A stretch of DNA of 64,000 nt from Sanguibacter gelidistatuariae. Its GTDB lineage: Bacteria > Actinomycetota > Actinomycetes > Actinomycetales > Cellulomonadaceae. Position 1 is the stretch's first letter. Every line of letters begins with the position of its first letter. Below, in pieces: positions 42,248-50,324 of the stretch. Made by a program: the position numbers and the translations under genes. The notes below the pieces were generated by a model. The model did no database searches. It saw only the letters and a program-made list of their open reading frames with translations, and had not been told where the DNA came from. The DNA lies in the NCBI RefSeq assembly GCF_900096585.1, contig NZ_FMYH01000010.1:53505-117504 (forward strand), in the 5' to 3' direction.

Positions 42248-43746
42248 GCGGACATTCCATCCTCGGGGGCTGTGCGGGTGAGCACAGCCATCTGGGTAGG
42301 CGGGCCCACCTCGGCGTCGACGGCACCGACGGGCGCGAAGCGCACCTGGTAGCCGTTGCGGGTCGCGGCGCCGGTGGCCCACTCCTCGAACTCGGCGCGT
42401 GTCCACTCGAACCGGTGGTCATGGTGGCGCAGGTGCCCGTGCTCGAGGTGGGGGTAGCGCACGTTGTGCTCGGAGTTCGGCGTCGTCACAACGAGGACGC
42501 GCGGGCGCGCGACAGCAAGGACCGCGCGCTCGAGCGCTGCGAGTCGAGGCAGGTCGACGTGCTCGACGACCTCCATGAGGACCGCCGCGTCGAAGCCGGC
42601 CACCCGCGCGTCGGTGTAGGTGAGCGACGACTGGGCGAGCTCGATGCGCGACCTCTGATGCTCAGGCATTGTGTCGAGGTGGAGGCGCGCCGAGGCCGCC
42701 TCGAGGGCGCGGTGGGACACGTCGACGCCAAGCACGCGCTCTATCGTCCGGTCCTCGAGGAGACGCGCCAAGAGCGCCCCCTCACCGCACCCGAGGTCGA
42801 CGACCGTCCGTGCCCCGGCGTCGCGCAGCTCCGCGAGAACCGCGTCTGCGCGCAGGCGAGCAAGAGACGGGGTGGGCGGAGCAGCTGCGACTTCCGGAAT
42901 CTCCTGGGTGATCGGAGCACCAGCGACGGCACCCCCACCAGCGGCGGCACCGTCGAAAGCACCGACGCCGTTGAACGTGCCGGCTCCGTCGAGAGCGGTG
43001 AGGACGTCGGATGCCGCCAGGCGCTCGACTGCGGCAGCCGCGAGGTCGCGCTGGTTGGCGAGGTACCGATGCGCGATGAGCTCGCGCTCGGGGTGCGCCG
43101 CGAGCCACCCCTCTCCGGCGCGGAGCAGCTTGTCGATCTCGTCGGGGCCGACCCAGTAGTGCTTGTCACCGTCGAGGACGGGCAGCAGGACGTAGAGGTG
43201 GCTCAACGCGTCGGCGAGCCGCAGCGTCCCCGTGAGCCGGAGCTCGACGTACCTCGAGTCGCCCCAGGCCGGGACGGTCGGATCGAGCGGCACGCCCCGG
43301 ACGTCGACGTCCCAGCCGAGCGGCCGGAAGAGACGCTCGACGAGGTCTGGACCGCCGCGGGACGGGAGCGCCGGGATCTCCACGACGAGCGGCAGCTCCT
43401 GGGCGGGCAGCTCTGGGCGCGCCGTGCACGTGCCGGAGATCGCGGTGCGGAACACCTTGCCCAACGCCGCAGCGAGCATCGACGACGCGGCGTAGGGGCG
43501 GTCGTTGACGTACTGGGCAAGGCTGAATCCGCTGCGCCCTGCGGAGCCGGCGCGGCCCCGCACGAGAGCCACCGGATCGACCTCGAGCATCAGCGCGACC
43601 GTGCACCGCTCTGCTGTCGCCTCGGGGTAGAAGACGTGCGCCGTACCGACGGGCAGGTCGAAGGATTGCACCCTGCCAGGATGCTTGTGCAGGAGAAATC
43701 CGAGGTCAGCGGCCTCGGGCGCGGTGGACGTCACTGTCAGGAGCAC
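42244..43746 (-). CDS. hen1: 3'-terminal RNA ribose 2'-O-methyltransferase Hen1
   Basis: 500-aa bacterial Hen1. The N-terminal half (ligase-activating domain) starts MLLTVTSTAPEAADLGFLLH with HKHPGRVQSFDL after it. The C-terminal SAM domain has VVDLGCGEGALL; the metal site is MEVVEHVDL (ExxEH) with a further His in HHDHRFEW. Marks the repaired RNA 3' end with 2'-O-methyl so a ribotoxin cannot cut again. An Ala/Gly linker (~265-300) joins the domains. GTG 43746 is seven bases after TAGGCT, hence leaderless; the 14-codon longer frame is rejected. Confidence 0.95.
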   Translation of the reverse strand: MLLTVTSTAPEAADLGFLLHKHPGRVQSFDLPVGTAHVFYPEATAERCTVALMLEVDPVALVRGRAGSAGRSGFSLAQYVNDRPYAASSMLAAALGKVFRTAISGTCTARPELPAQELPLVVEIPALPSRGGPDLVERLFRPLGWDVDVRGVPLDPTVPAWGDSRYVELRLTGTLRLADALSHLYVLLPVLDGDKHYWVGPDEIDKLLRAGEGWLAAHPERELIAHRYLANQRDLAAAAVERLAASDVLTALDGAGTFNGVGAFDGAAAGGGAVAGAPITQEIPEVAAAPPTPSLARLRADAVLAELRDAGARTVVDLGCGEGALLARLLEDRTIERVLGVDVSHRALEAASARLHLDTMPEHQRSRIELAQSSLTYTDARVAGFDAAVLMEVVEHVDLPRLAALERAVLAVARPRVLVVTTPNSEHNVRYPHLEHGHLRHHDHRFEWTRAEFEEWATGAATRNGYQVRFAPVGAVDAEVGPPTQMAVLTRTAPEDGMSA

Positions 43747-43753
43747 GCTTGTG

Positions 43754-43759
43754 AGCCTA
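43754..43759 (-). promoter_or_regulatory. -10 box of hen1-pnkp (TAGGCT)
   Basis: TAGGCT-N7-GTG on the minus strand. The 23-bp tandem repeat starts 67 bp further upstream. Confidence 0.6.
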
Positions 43760-43825
43760 TCGCCCCTGATCCTGACCGCAAGGGACATATGGCACGACTG
43801 CCAACTCTCTGCCTAACGCGGCACG

Positions 43826-43963
43826 GTCGCTGGGCGGCCCTGCCCCGTGTCGCTGGGCGGCTCTGTCCCGTGTCGCTGGGCGGCCCTGTCCCGTGTCGCT
43901 AGGCGGCCCTGCCCCGTGTCGCTAGGCGGCCCTGTCCCGTGTCGCTGGGCGGCCCTGCCCCGT
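43826..43963. repeat. 23-bp tandem repeat, six units
   Basis: Six head-to-tail copies of a 23-bp unit beginning GTCGCTGGGCGGCCCTG and ending YCCCGT. Units differ at few sites; positions 17-18 alternate C and T, and units 4-5 have CTAGG for CTGGG. No spacers. Lies between the DUF222-HNH gene 3' end and hen1, in a 285-bp gap with no convincing gene. Confidence 0.9.
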
Positions 43964-44031
43964 CAGGTGTCGTGTCTCCACCGGATGGCTCGCCACCGCT
44001 CATGTCACGGTGCCTATCGAGTGTCTGAACT

Positions 44032-46188
44032 TCAGTGGGTGGAAGTGCCGGCCTGGGTGGGTGGACCTTCGCGCATTCTCGAACCTGTCCGTGCGACTGG
44101 GGCTGTCCGAGGGGGCAGGGTCGATCTGGGGGACCTGGTTTGATCAGCGGGCACGGTCCTTCTCGGTAGCCCGGTCTGCGTGGGTGGCCCGAGCGCCCTG
44201 GTTCGCAGGGGCGCCCCAGGCGGCCGATTCTCGTCGGGAATCTGATTCTCTCCGGGCGGCCGATTCTCGCTGGGCGGCCGATTCTCGCTGAGCGGCCGAT
44301 TCTCGCTGAGCGGCCGGGTCTCATGGGGCGGCCGGGTCTCCCAGGGACGTTGATTCTCCCTGGGGTGCGGGTCCTCACCGGGTGGACGGAGTGTTGCCGA
44401 CGGCCGACCTTTCGTGAGCGGTCGGCTCTCCGTGAGTGGTCGGCTCTCGATCGGCGTGCGGCGGTTGCTGACCAGGGCTGTTGGGGCCTGTGCCACCCGG
44501 CATTCGGCTGGTCCTGGGGTCCGAGTGACGCGGCCCCCGCCGCGGGCGACTCGCACCGTGCGGGTCCCCCCGGGCCGGCCCGCTGGGCTTGGGCTGCAGT
44601 CGATGGTGAGGTTGAGCCGGTGGACCTCGTGGTGATGAAAGCTGCAGAGGAGGATCGCGTTGTCGAGGGAGGTTTCGCCGCCGTTGGTCCACCAGTCGAT
44701 GTGGTGGATCTCGCACCAGGGGATGGGTTGGGTGCAGCCGGTGAATTGGCAGCCGCGGTCGCGGGCGATGATGGCTCGGCGTTGTTCGCGGGTGTAGAGG
44801 CGTTGGGTGCGTCCGAGGTTGATGGGGACGTTGTCGGCGGTCATGACGATGCGGGTGAGGTCGGCGTCGCAGAGGATCCGGGCGACCTCGCTGAGTGGGA
44901 CTGGGGTCCCGTCCTCGAAGGTCGCCGGTTCGAACTGGACCGACGCGCTCGTCGCCCGTCCACCAGGACCCTCGCCTGCACCTGCACCTGCACCAGCGCC
45001 CTCGCCTGCACCCTCCCCCTGGCCCGCGCTCTGGTCTGCACCGGGGCCTTGAGCCTCGGCTTCGGCTTCGGCTTCGGCTTCGGCTTCGGCTTCGGCTTCG
45101 GCCACGGTGGCGCGGCGGTGCAGTTCGCGTACTCCTTGGGCGAGGGTGTCTTCGGTCATGATGATGGATACGTGCGGGCGGACTGCGGCGCCGTTCTTGA
45201 ACGATCCGCCGCTCATGGCGCGGTCGGCGACGTCGACGAGGGCGTCGGCCTTGCGTTGGTTGTAGTCGCGGTCGTCACCGTCGGCGGGGCGGTGCATCGC
45301 AGCCTCCACCGCCGCGTCCAGCTGGCGTCCGGCGACCACGTCCAAGAACCCCTTGATATACGTCCCTGTCGGGGTGTGGCTGATGGTCAGGAACCGCTTG
45401 CGGCGGATCTCCTCATGGGTGGCGTCATGAGCCACGGAGTCCCGGCGCGCCCACCACCGGTCGGCGGTCTTGACGAAGGTGTCCGCGTCCTGACCTTTCG
45501 CCAGGTCCAACAGCTCCCGATTCTCACTCGGGGTCAGCACCGGGGTACCGGGACGCTCAGCCTTGGCCCGCACCCGACCCAAGATCTCCGCGTGCACCAT
45601 GGTCACTTCCCCGGTGGCCACCGCCTCCGCGGCCTCCGGCGACTCCTCCAGCACGGTCGCCACGGTCACCTGGGCGCGCGCCGCACGCAGCCCTTCGCCC
45701 GACATCTGCCCCCGCCACGCCTCGAACGAGGCGTACCCGGCCTTCTTCCACTCCCCGCAGTCCCGCTCCGCCATCAGCAACGACGCCCGCTCTGCCGTCA
45801 ACGCCGCGATCGACCGGTCCAGCTCCACGATCCGCCCACACCGGGCCCTCGAGGAGACCGCCACCGGCTGCACGCCCATGGCAGCGCCAGGCACTCGGGC
45901 AGAGGACAAGGATGGGGACGGGTTGGCGTCTCCGCGTGCATCGGGCACGACAGAAGCAGCGCCAGTGGCAGGCACGGGCGCCAGCGTGCCGGCGCCAAGG
46001 ACAGAAGCAAACGCGGGAGGCGCCAGAGCGGGAGCCTGCGGCCGGTCAACATCCATTTCTGCCGCGGCGAACAGCGCCAGCCCGGGCTGCACCATCGCCC
46101 TCGTCAGACCCGCCATGACCCACCACCCGACACCGTCGTCGACCGCCACAGAAACCGCCATGTCCCCGGACGAACGCGGGGCTCCCAC
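44032..46188 (-). CDS. DUF222 / HNH endonuclease (13E12-type) protein
   Basis: 718-aa protein. The DUF222 region spans ~residues 115-360; the HNH nuclease follows with DRGCQFTGCTQPIPWCEIHH and a final HHHEVH (~505-555). Between them is an AEAEAE/Gly-rich low-complexity stretch from a hexamer repeat. The last ~170 residues are a Pro/Arg-rich region with SENRP-type repeats. The family is multicopy in actinobacteria and of unknown role. GTG 46188 is uncertain: TAGGGT is 11 bases upstream, and ATG 46161 is an alternative. Confidence 0.85.
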   Translation of the reverse strand: MGAPRSSGDMAVSVAVDDGVGWWVMAGLTRAMVQPGLALFAAAEMDVDRPQAPALAPPAFASVLGAGTLAPVPATGAASVVPDARGDANPSPSLSSARVPGAAMGVQPVAVSSRARCGRIVELDRSIAALTAERASLLMAERDCGEWKKAGYASFEAWRGQMSGEGLRAARAQVTVATVLEESPEAAEAVATGEVTMVHAEILGRVRAKAERPGTPVLTPSENRELLDLAKGQDADTFVKTADRWWARRDSVAHDATHEEIRRKRFLTISHTPTGTYIKGFLDVVAGRQLDAAVEAAMHRPADGDDRDYNQRKADALVDVADRAMSGGSFKNGAAVRPHVSIIMTEDTLAQGVRELHRRATVAEAEAEAEAEAEAEAEAQGPGADQSAGQGEGAGEGAGAGAGAGEGPGGRATSASVQFEPATFEDGTPVPLSEVARILCDADLTRIVMTADNVPINLGRTQRLYTREQRRAIIARDRGCQFTGCTQPIPWCEIHHIDWWTNGGETSLDNAILLCSFHHHEVHRLNLTIDCSPSPAGRPGGTRTVRVARGGGRVTRTPGPAECRVAQAPTALVSNRRTPIESRPLTESRPLTKGRPSATLRPPGEDPHPRENQRPWETRPPHETRPLSENRPLSENRPPSENRPPGENQIPDENRPPGAPLRTRALGPPTQTGLPRRTVPADQTRSPRSTLPPRTAPVARTGSRMREGPPTQAGTSTH
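45058..45099. repeat. hexanucleotide coding microsatellite
   Basis: Seven tandem GGCTTC units giving an Ala-Glu repeat on the minus strand inside the DUF222-HNH gene; in-frame expansion or loss is likely. Confidence 0.9.
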
Positions 46189-46415
46189 CTGATGCTCTGA
46201 CCCTAGACCGGACGTGTGACAAGCCTGCCGACGACCAATCTGAATCCCTGAGTGTCGGTCCAGAACCGCGAAATATCGCGCTTCCCAACCGCTACCTCGA
46301 GACTAGACCGAGCCACCGACAAACGGACGGGCCGACAAGGCACCGTCAGAGCGCTGTCGACCAGGCCCGGCCACCGCCAGGCGGCACGGCAGCCCCATCC
46401 TTCGGAGCCTGCCCC

Positions 46416-47453
46416 TCACAGCGCCGCGCGCGGCCCTCCGTGCGACCCGACGGTCGACTCCCGCAGGATGAGCTCGAAGTTGGCCACGACCTCGACCGGA
46501 GGGCGCTCGTCCCGCGGGTTCGCGATCCGGTCGCGCAGCAGCCGCACGGCCGTCCGGGCGATCTCCTCGCGCCCCGGCGACACCGAGGACAGCGGCGGCG
46601 CGGCGTAGCGTGCCTCGTCGACATCGTCGAAGCCGATCACCGCGACCTGGCCGGGGACTGAGATGCGGCGCATGTGCAGGGCGTGCAGGGCGCCGAGGGC
46701 GAGGGCGTCATTGAGGCCGAAGACCGCATCCACCTCCGTGCCGGCGTCGAGCATGCGGTGCATGGCCTCCGCGCCGTTCGCGCGGTGCCACGGGCCGGAC
46801 TCCCCGATCAGGGCCGGGTCCGGGGTGATGCCGGCCTCCTGGAGCGCCTTGAGGTACCCCTCGGTGCGCAGTCGCGCCGAGCCCACCTGCTCGCCCTCGT
46901 GGGCGCCGATCACGGCGATCCGACGTCGGCCCTGGGCGATGAGGTGAGCGGTCGCCGCCCGCGCCCCCTCGACGTTGTGCATCGTGACGTGGTCGTGGGA
47001 GGAGCCGAAGATGCGCTCTCCGAGCAGCACCACGGGGAAGTCGACGTCGAAGGCGTCCTTGTCCTCGGGGCCGAGCTCGAGGGGGGAGAAGATCAGGCCG
47101 TCGGTGAGGTGCTTGCGTTTGCCGGAGAGCACCTCGAGCTCGCGGTCCCGGTCGGCGCCGGTCTGCTCGATGAGCACCGTGAGCCCGACCTCCTCGGCCG
47201 CGCGGATGACGGAGTCGGCCAGCTCGGCGAAGTACGGCAGGCTGAGCTCGGGGACCGCCAGGCAGATCATCCCGGTGCGCCCGGAGCGCAGGTTCCGGGC
47301 CGAGACGTTCATCTGGTAGTCGAGCTCTTTGATCGCCGCCAAGACGCGCTCACGTGTCGTGTCACGGATGTACGGGTAGCCGTTGACGACGTTCGAGACG
47401 GTCTTGATCGAGACACCGGCCAGCTTCGCAACGTCGTGCATCGTTGTAGACAC
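46416..47453 (-). CDS. LacI family regulator of the arabinan genes
   Basis: 345-aa repressor. N-terminal HTH MHDVAKLAGVSIKTVSNVVN (~residues 5-24) followed by the hinge and a periplasmic-binding-like sugar domain (IAVIGAHEGEQVGSARLRTEG, VDAVFGLNDALALGAL, VAVIGFDDVDEARY). GTG 47453 has GGAGG seven bases upstream. The operator at 47437-47450 overlaps its first codons, matching those at the abfA/importer locus 15 kb away, so it probably controls both itself and that locus. Confidence 0.9.
   Translation of the reverse strand: MSTTMHDVAKLAGVSIKTVSNVVNGYPYIRDTTRERVLAAIKELDYQMNVSARNLRSGRTGMICLAVPELSLPYFAELADSVIRAAEEVGLTVLIEQTGADRDRELEVLSGKRKHLTDGLIFSPLELGPEDKDAFDVDFPVVLLGERIFGSSHDHVTMHNVEGARAATAHLIAQGRRRIAVIGAHEGEQVGSARLRTEGYLKALQEAGITPDPALIGESGPWHRANGAEAMHRMLDAGTEVDAVFGLNDALALGALHALHMRRISVPGQVAVIGFDDVDEARYAAPPLSSVSPGREEIARTAVRLLRDRIANPRDERPPVEVVANFELILRESTVGSHGGPRAAL
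47437..47450. promoter_or_regulatory. LacI-type operator D, autoregulatory
   Basis: TGCATCGTTGTAGA (complement TCTACAACGATGCA), overlapping codons 2-6 of the LacI gene. Same motif as operators A-C at 31.9-32.0 kb. Confidence 0.65.
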
Positions 47454-47546
47454 GGGTAGGCCTCCGCCTAGATCTTCGAGGAAACGCCTCGTCACTGAGA
47501 GTCACCTGAGGATATCCCTCACCTCCGGCAGTTTCCGGATACGACT

Positions 47547-47570
47547 CGGGCCCGGTCGAAACCGGGCCCG
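47547..47570 (-). terminator. terminator after bS22
   Basis: CGGGCCCGGT-CGAA-ACCGGGCCCG, perfect 10-bp stem, 12 bp past the bS22 stop. Also placed to insulate the LacI gene. Confidence 0.8.
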
Positions 47571-47582
47571 GACGGGAACTGC

Positions 47583-47681
47583 TTACTTCTTGTTACGACG
47601 CTGGTGGCGGGTCTTGCGAAGCAGCTTGCGGTGCTTCTTCTTTGCCATACGCTTGCGGCGCTTCTTGATGACGGAGCCCAT
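47583..47681 (-). CDS. ribosomal protein bS22 (AURKAIP1/COX24-domain micro-protein)
   Basis: 32-aa, extremely basic protein: MGSVIKKRRKRMAKKKHRKL then a Lys/Arg-rich end. It matches the actinobacterial small-subunit protein seen in mycobacterial ribosome structures. CGAGGACCC precedes the ATG. In mycobacteria the same gene follows an excisionase-type HTH gene, as here. Much shorter than the surrounding open frame of 68 codons. Confidence 0.93.
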   Translation of the reverse strand: MGSVIKKRRKRMAKKKHRKLLRKTRHQRRNKK

Positions 47682-47847
47682 GGGTCCTCGCAATGTTGAT
47701 CGGGTCTGCTCGCGCAGCACGCCGCAGAACCGCTCAGAACCAGGCGACCGCGAGGCCGCAAGACTGCAAGTGGTGCACGTGACGCCCACGCTCGGGAAAG
47801 TCCGAACCTATCCTATCGTCTCCGAGGGGGTCCGTGCGACGCGGCCC

Positions 47848-48054
47848 TCAGGAGGAGAGCCGGTCGCCCTCGATGTAGGCCGCGGCGAGGTAGCGGGTCA
47901 GCGCCTCCTGGGGCACCCGGAACGACTTGCCGACGCGGACCGCGGGGAGCTCACCGGCGTGCACGAGCCGGTAGACGGTCATCTTCGACACGCGCATGAC
48001 GCCAGCAACCTCGGACACGGTGAGGAACTGAACGCGTGGTGCATCCGCAGTCAT
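47848..48054 (-). CDS. excisionase-family (BldC/MerR-like) HTH protein
   Basis: 68-aa DNA-binding protein with one winged HTH: VQFLTVSEVAGVMRVSKMTV then YRLVHAGELPAVRVGKSFRVP. Same size class as BldC. AAGG lies nine bases before the ATG at 48054. Linked to bS22 as in mycobacteria. Not an indication of a prophage, since the family is chromosomal and conserved. Confidence 0.88.
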   Translation of the reverse strand: MTADAPRVQFLTVSEVAGVMRVSKMTVYRLVHAGELPAVRVGKSFRVPQEALTRYLAAAYIEGDRLSS

Positions 48055-48138
48055 GGCTGAACCTTCTTGTCGTGGAGCGGTCGAGCTCGTGTGCACACCT
48101 TATGGCCTGAGCGGCCCCAGCGAGAAGCGACGGTGCGC

Positions 48139-49326
48139 TCAGACGTCCCGGCTGACATCCACGCCGAGCAGCGGGAACGCCGCCTGGCGCGTCGCCCGGA
48201 TCGCCCTGTCGACGGCGTCGTCCGGGTCGTATCCAGTCTGCCACGGCACAAAGCCGACCTCACCCGCAGCGTCGGACATGAGCTCGGGAGCCTCGTGGTC
48301 CAGGACACGGCGGACGTGGTCACGCCACGCGGCCGGGACGGGCGAGAGCGGGGCGATCTCCCGGTGCTGCGCGATGGCCAGCACGTGGCACCAGACCAGC
48401 GGCACGACGTCGACCACTGCGTACCCTCCCCCGCCCAGGGCCACCCACCGGCCCCCGCACACCTCGTGGGCGAGGTTGTGCACCCACTGGGCGACCTGAC
48501 GCTGGGCGTCGACCGCGACGTCGAGGTCGCTGAGCAGGTCCTTGCCGTGTGCGTCGCAGCCGTGCTGGGAGACGATGATCTCGGGCGCGAAGGCCCGGAC
48601 CGCCTCGGGCAGGACCGCATCGACCGCGCGCAGCCACTCCCGGGAGCTCGTGCGGGCGGGCAGCGCCACGTTGACTGCTGAGCCGTGGGCGAGCGGCCCG
48701 CCGGTGTCGGTCGCGTGACCGGTCCCGGGGAAGAGCGTCGCGCCGCTCTGGTGGACCGAGACCGTCAGCACCCGCGGGTCGTCCCAGAAGGCGGCCTCGA
48801 CGCCATCGCCGTGATGAGCGTCGACGTCGATGTAGGCGACCCGCCTCGCCCCGGCCGCCAGGAGGCCGGCGATCGCGACCGCGGCGTCGTTGTACACGCA
48901 GAAGCCTGCGGCGCCGCCCGGCATGGCGTGGTGCATCCCGCCCGCGACGTTCATGCCGTGCGTGGCACGGCCCTCCCAGACGGCCTGCGCGAGGCCGTTC
49001 GTCCCCGCGACGATGCGCGCTGCGGCGTCGTGCATCCCGGCGAAGATCGGGTCGTCCTCGGTCCCCAGCCCCCGGTTGAGGTCTTCCGTGCCGTCGTTCG
49101 AGGCGGCGTGGACCGCCGCGACGTAGGCGGCGTCGTGGACCGTGGTGAGCATGGCGTCGGAGGCCATGCCGTGGTCGACGACGTGGACGTCGGACTCGCC
49201 GAGCAGCCCCAGCTCGGTTGCCAGGCGCACCGTGAGCTCGAGGCGCACGGGCGCCATGGGATGCCCGGGGCCGAAGTTGTACTTCATGAGCTCGTGGCTC
49301 CAGGCCACATCCACGCTGAACGGCAT
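48139..49326 (-). CDS. acuC: acetoin utilization protein AcuC, class I/II deacetylase fold
   Basis: 395-aa zinc-dependent deacetylase related to histone deacetylases; AcuC deacetylates acetyl-CoA synthetase in Bacillus. Conserved residues: HHAMPGGAAGFCVYNDAAVA, IDVDAHHGDGVEAAF, VSVHQSGATLFPGTG, ALGGGGY. The frame is open for 276 more codons into the permease gene, but the ATG at 49326, seven bases after TACCGT, begins the conserved MPFSVDVAWSHELM. Confidence 0.9.
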   Translation of the reverse strand: MPFSVDVAWSHELMKYNFGPGHPMAPVRLELTVRLATELGLLGESDVHVVDHGMASDAMLTTVHDAAYVAAVHAASNDGTEDLNRGLGTEDDPIFAGMHDAAARIVAGTNGLAQAVWEGRATHGMNVAGGMHHAMPGGAAGFCVYNDAAVAIAGLLAAGARRVAYIDVDAHHGDGVEAAFWDDPRVLTVSVHQSGATLFPGTGHATDTGGPLAHGSAVNVALPARTSSREWLRAVDAVLPEAVRAFAPEIIVSQHGCDAHGKDLLSDLDVAVDAQRQVAQWVHNLAHEVCGGRWVALGGGGYAVVDVVPLVWCHVLAIAQHREIAPLSPVPAAWRDHVRRVLDHEAPELMSDAAGEVGFVPWQTGYDPDDAVDRAIRATRQAAFPLLGVDVSRDV

Positions 49327-49333
49327 GGGGTTC

Positions 49334-49339
49334 ACGGTA
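49334..49339 (-). promoter_or_regulatory. -10 box of acuC (TACCGT)
   Basis: TACCGT-N7-ATG on the minus strand, implying a leaderless transcript. Confidence 0.5.
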
Positions 49340-49346
49340 GCGCGAA

Positions 49347-49380
49347 GCCCACCGGCTCGCGGAATCGCGGGCCGGTGGGC
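49347..49380 (-). terminator. terminator of the alpha-galactoside operon
   Basis: GCCCACCGGC / GCCGGTGGGC with inner CGCG pairing, 27 bp beyond the last permease stop. Confidence 0.75.
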
Positions 49381-49406
49381 CGTCGTCGGGCAGGCGGATG
49401 TGCCGT

Positions 49407-50324
49407 CTACTTGACCGCGCCGCTCGTGACCCCTGAGATGATCTTGCGCTGGAAGACCATGAACACCACGAGCAGCGGCACGCTCATGAGCACGACGTAG
49501 GCGAAGATCAGGTGCCAGTTGTTGAGGTAGAGACCGGCGCTGGCCACGTTGAAGAGGTTCAGCGGCAGGGTGTCCATCTGCCCGCCCAGCACGAAGAACG
49601 CGTAGAACACGTCGTTCCAGACGTAGAGGCAGATGAGGATCGTCGCGGTGGACAGGACCGGGACGAGCAGCGGCAGGATGATCCGGGAGAAGATCTTGAC
49701 CGGACCGGCGCCGTCCATCCGGGCGGCCTCCTCGAGCTCGAGGGGGATGTTGCGGACGAAGCCCGTGACGAAGAAGACCACGGTCGACAGGTAGATCCCC
49801 ATGTACACGCAGATCATGCCGATCGCGGTTCCGGCGATCCCGAGCTGACGCAGCAGCAGCACCACGGTGACCACGGCGGGGGGCAGGATCAGGCCGGAGA
49901 TCGCCGCGGCGTACAGGAGGGAGTTGAGCCGCCCCGCACGTCGGGCCAGGATCCACGAGGCCATCGCCCCGAACAGCAGGGTCAACAGCACGGCCGGGAC
50001 CATGATGAGCAGCGACCCGACGAAGCCCGCGGGCACGTCGCCGCGCGTCCAGATCTCGGAGAAGTTCTCCCACAGCCGCCATTTCGCAGGCAGGGCCATG
50101 GTCGGGGTGACCGCCTCGGCCTGGCTCTTGCCGGCCGTGACGACGACGAGCCACAGCGGCACGCCCATCGTCAGGACGGTCACGACGACGACGGCGAGGG
50201 GCTGGATCTTGGCCCAGGCCCCGGTCCGACCGCCCTTCGGGGTCGGCCGCTGCCTGCGGGGCCGTCCTGCTGAGGGACTGGTCGGGGACACGGCTACCTC
50301 GGCGCTGACTGTCTGGGTGCTCAC
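49407..50324 (-). CDS. ABC sugar transporter permease (galactoside operon, distal)
   Basis: 305-aa CUT1 permease, six helices after a ~40-residue Pro/Arg-rich cytoplasmic start. EAA loop: LEEAARMDGAGPVKIFSRII. Ends FMVFQRKIISGVTSGAVK. GTG 50324 overlaps the upstream permease stop as GTGA, with GGAGG seven bases upstream. Confidence 0.93.
   Translation of the reverse strand: MSTQTVSAEVAVSPTSPSAGRPRRQRPTPKGGRTGAWAKIQPLAVVVVTVLTMGVPLWLVVVTAGKSQAEAVTPTMALPAKWRLWENFSEIWTRGDVPAGFVGSLLIMVPAVLLTLLFGAMASWILARRAGRLNSLLYAAAISGLILPPAVVTVVLLLRQLGIAGTAIGMICVYMGIYLSTVVFFVTGFVRNIPLELEEAARMDGAGPVKIFSRIILPLLVPVLSTATILICLYVWNDVFYAFFVLGGQMDTLPLNLFNVASAGLYLNNWHLIFAYVVLMSVPLLVVFMVFQRKIISGVTSGAVK

Noticed and set aside
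40106..42352. 748-codon plus-strand open frame opposite pnkp
   Set aside because: Shadow frame; the minus strand encodes all three Pnkp domains with catalytic motifs.
43826..43963. CRISPR array
   Set aside because: Units are directly adjacent with no spacers and no cas genes are present; it is a simple tandem repeat.
43847..44143. 98-codon open frame across the 23-bp repeats
   Set aside because: Its repetitive Cys/Arg/Trp-rich product comes only from the repeat and has no ribosome binding site or family.
44323..46200. 625-codon plus-strand open frame opposite the DUF222-HNH gene
   Set aside because: Antisense shadow of a high-GC gene; composition is Gly/Val/Asp-rich without domain motifs, while the minus strand shows a clear HNH nuclease.
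47848..48054. Excisionase-like gene as a sign of a prophage or integrative element
   Set aside because: The gene matches the conserved chromosomal BldC/MerR-like protein paired with bS22; no integrase, attachment site or phage genes are near.
48139..50154. Apparent 671-aa fusion of AcuC with upstream sequence
   Set aside because: The first 276 codons are an out-of-frame reading of the permease gene; AcuC begins at 49326 after its own -10 box.
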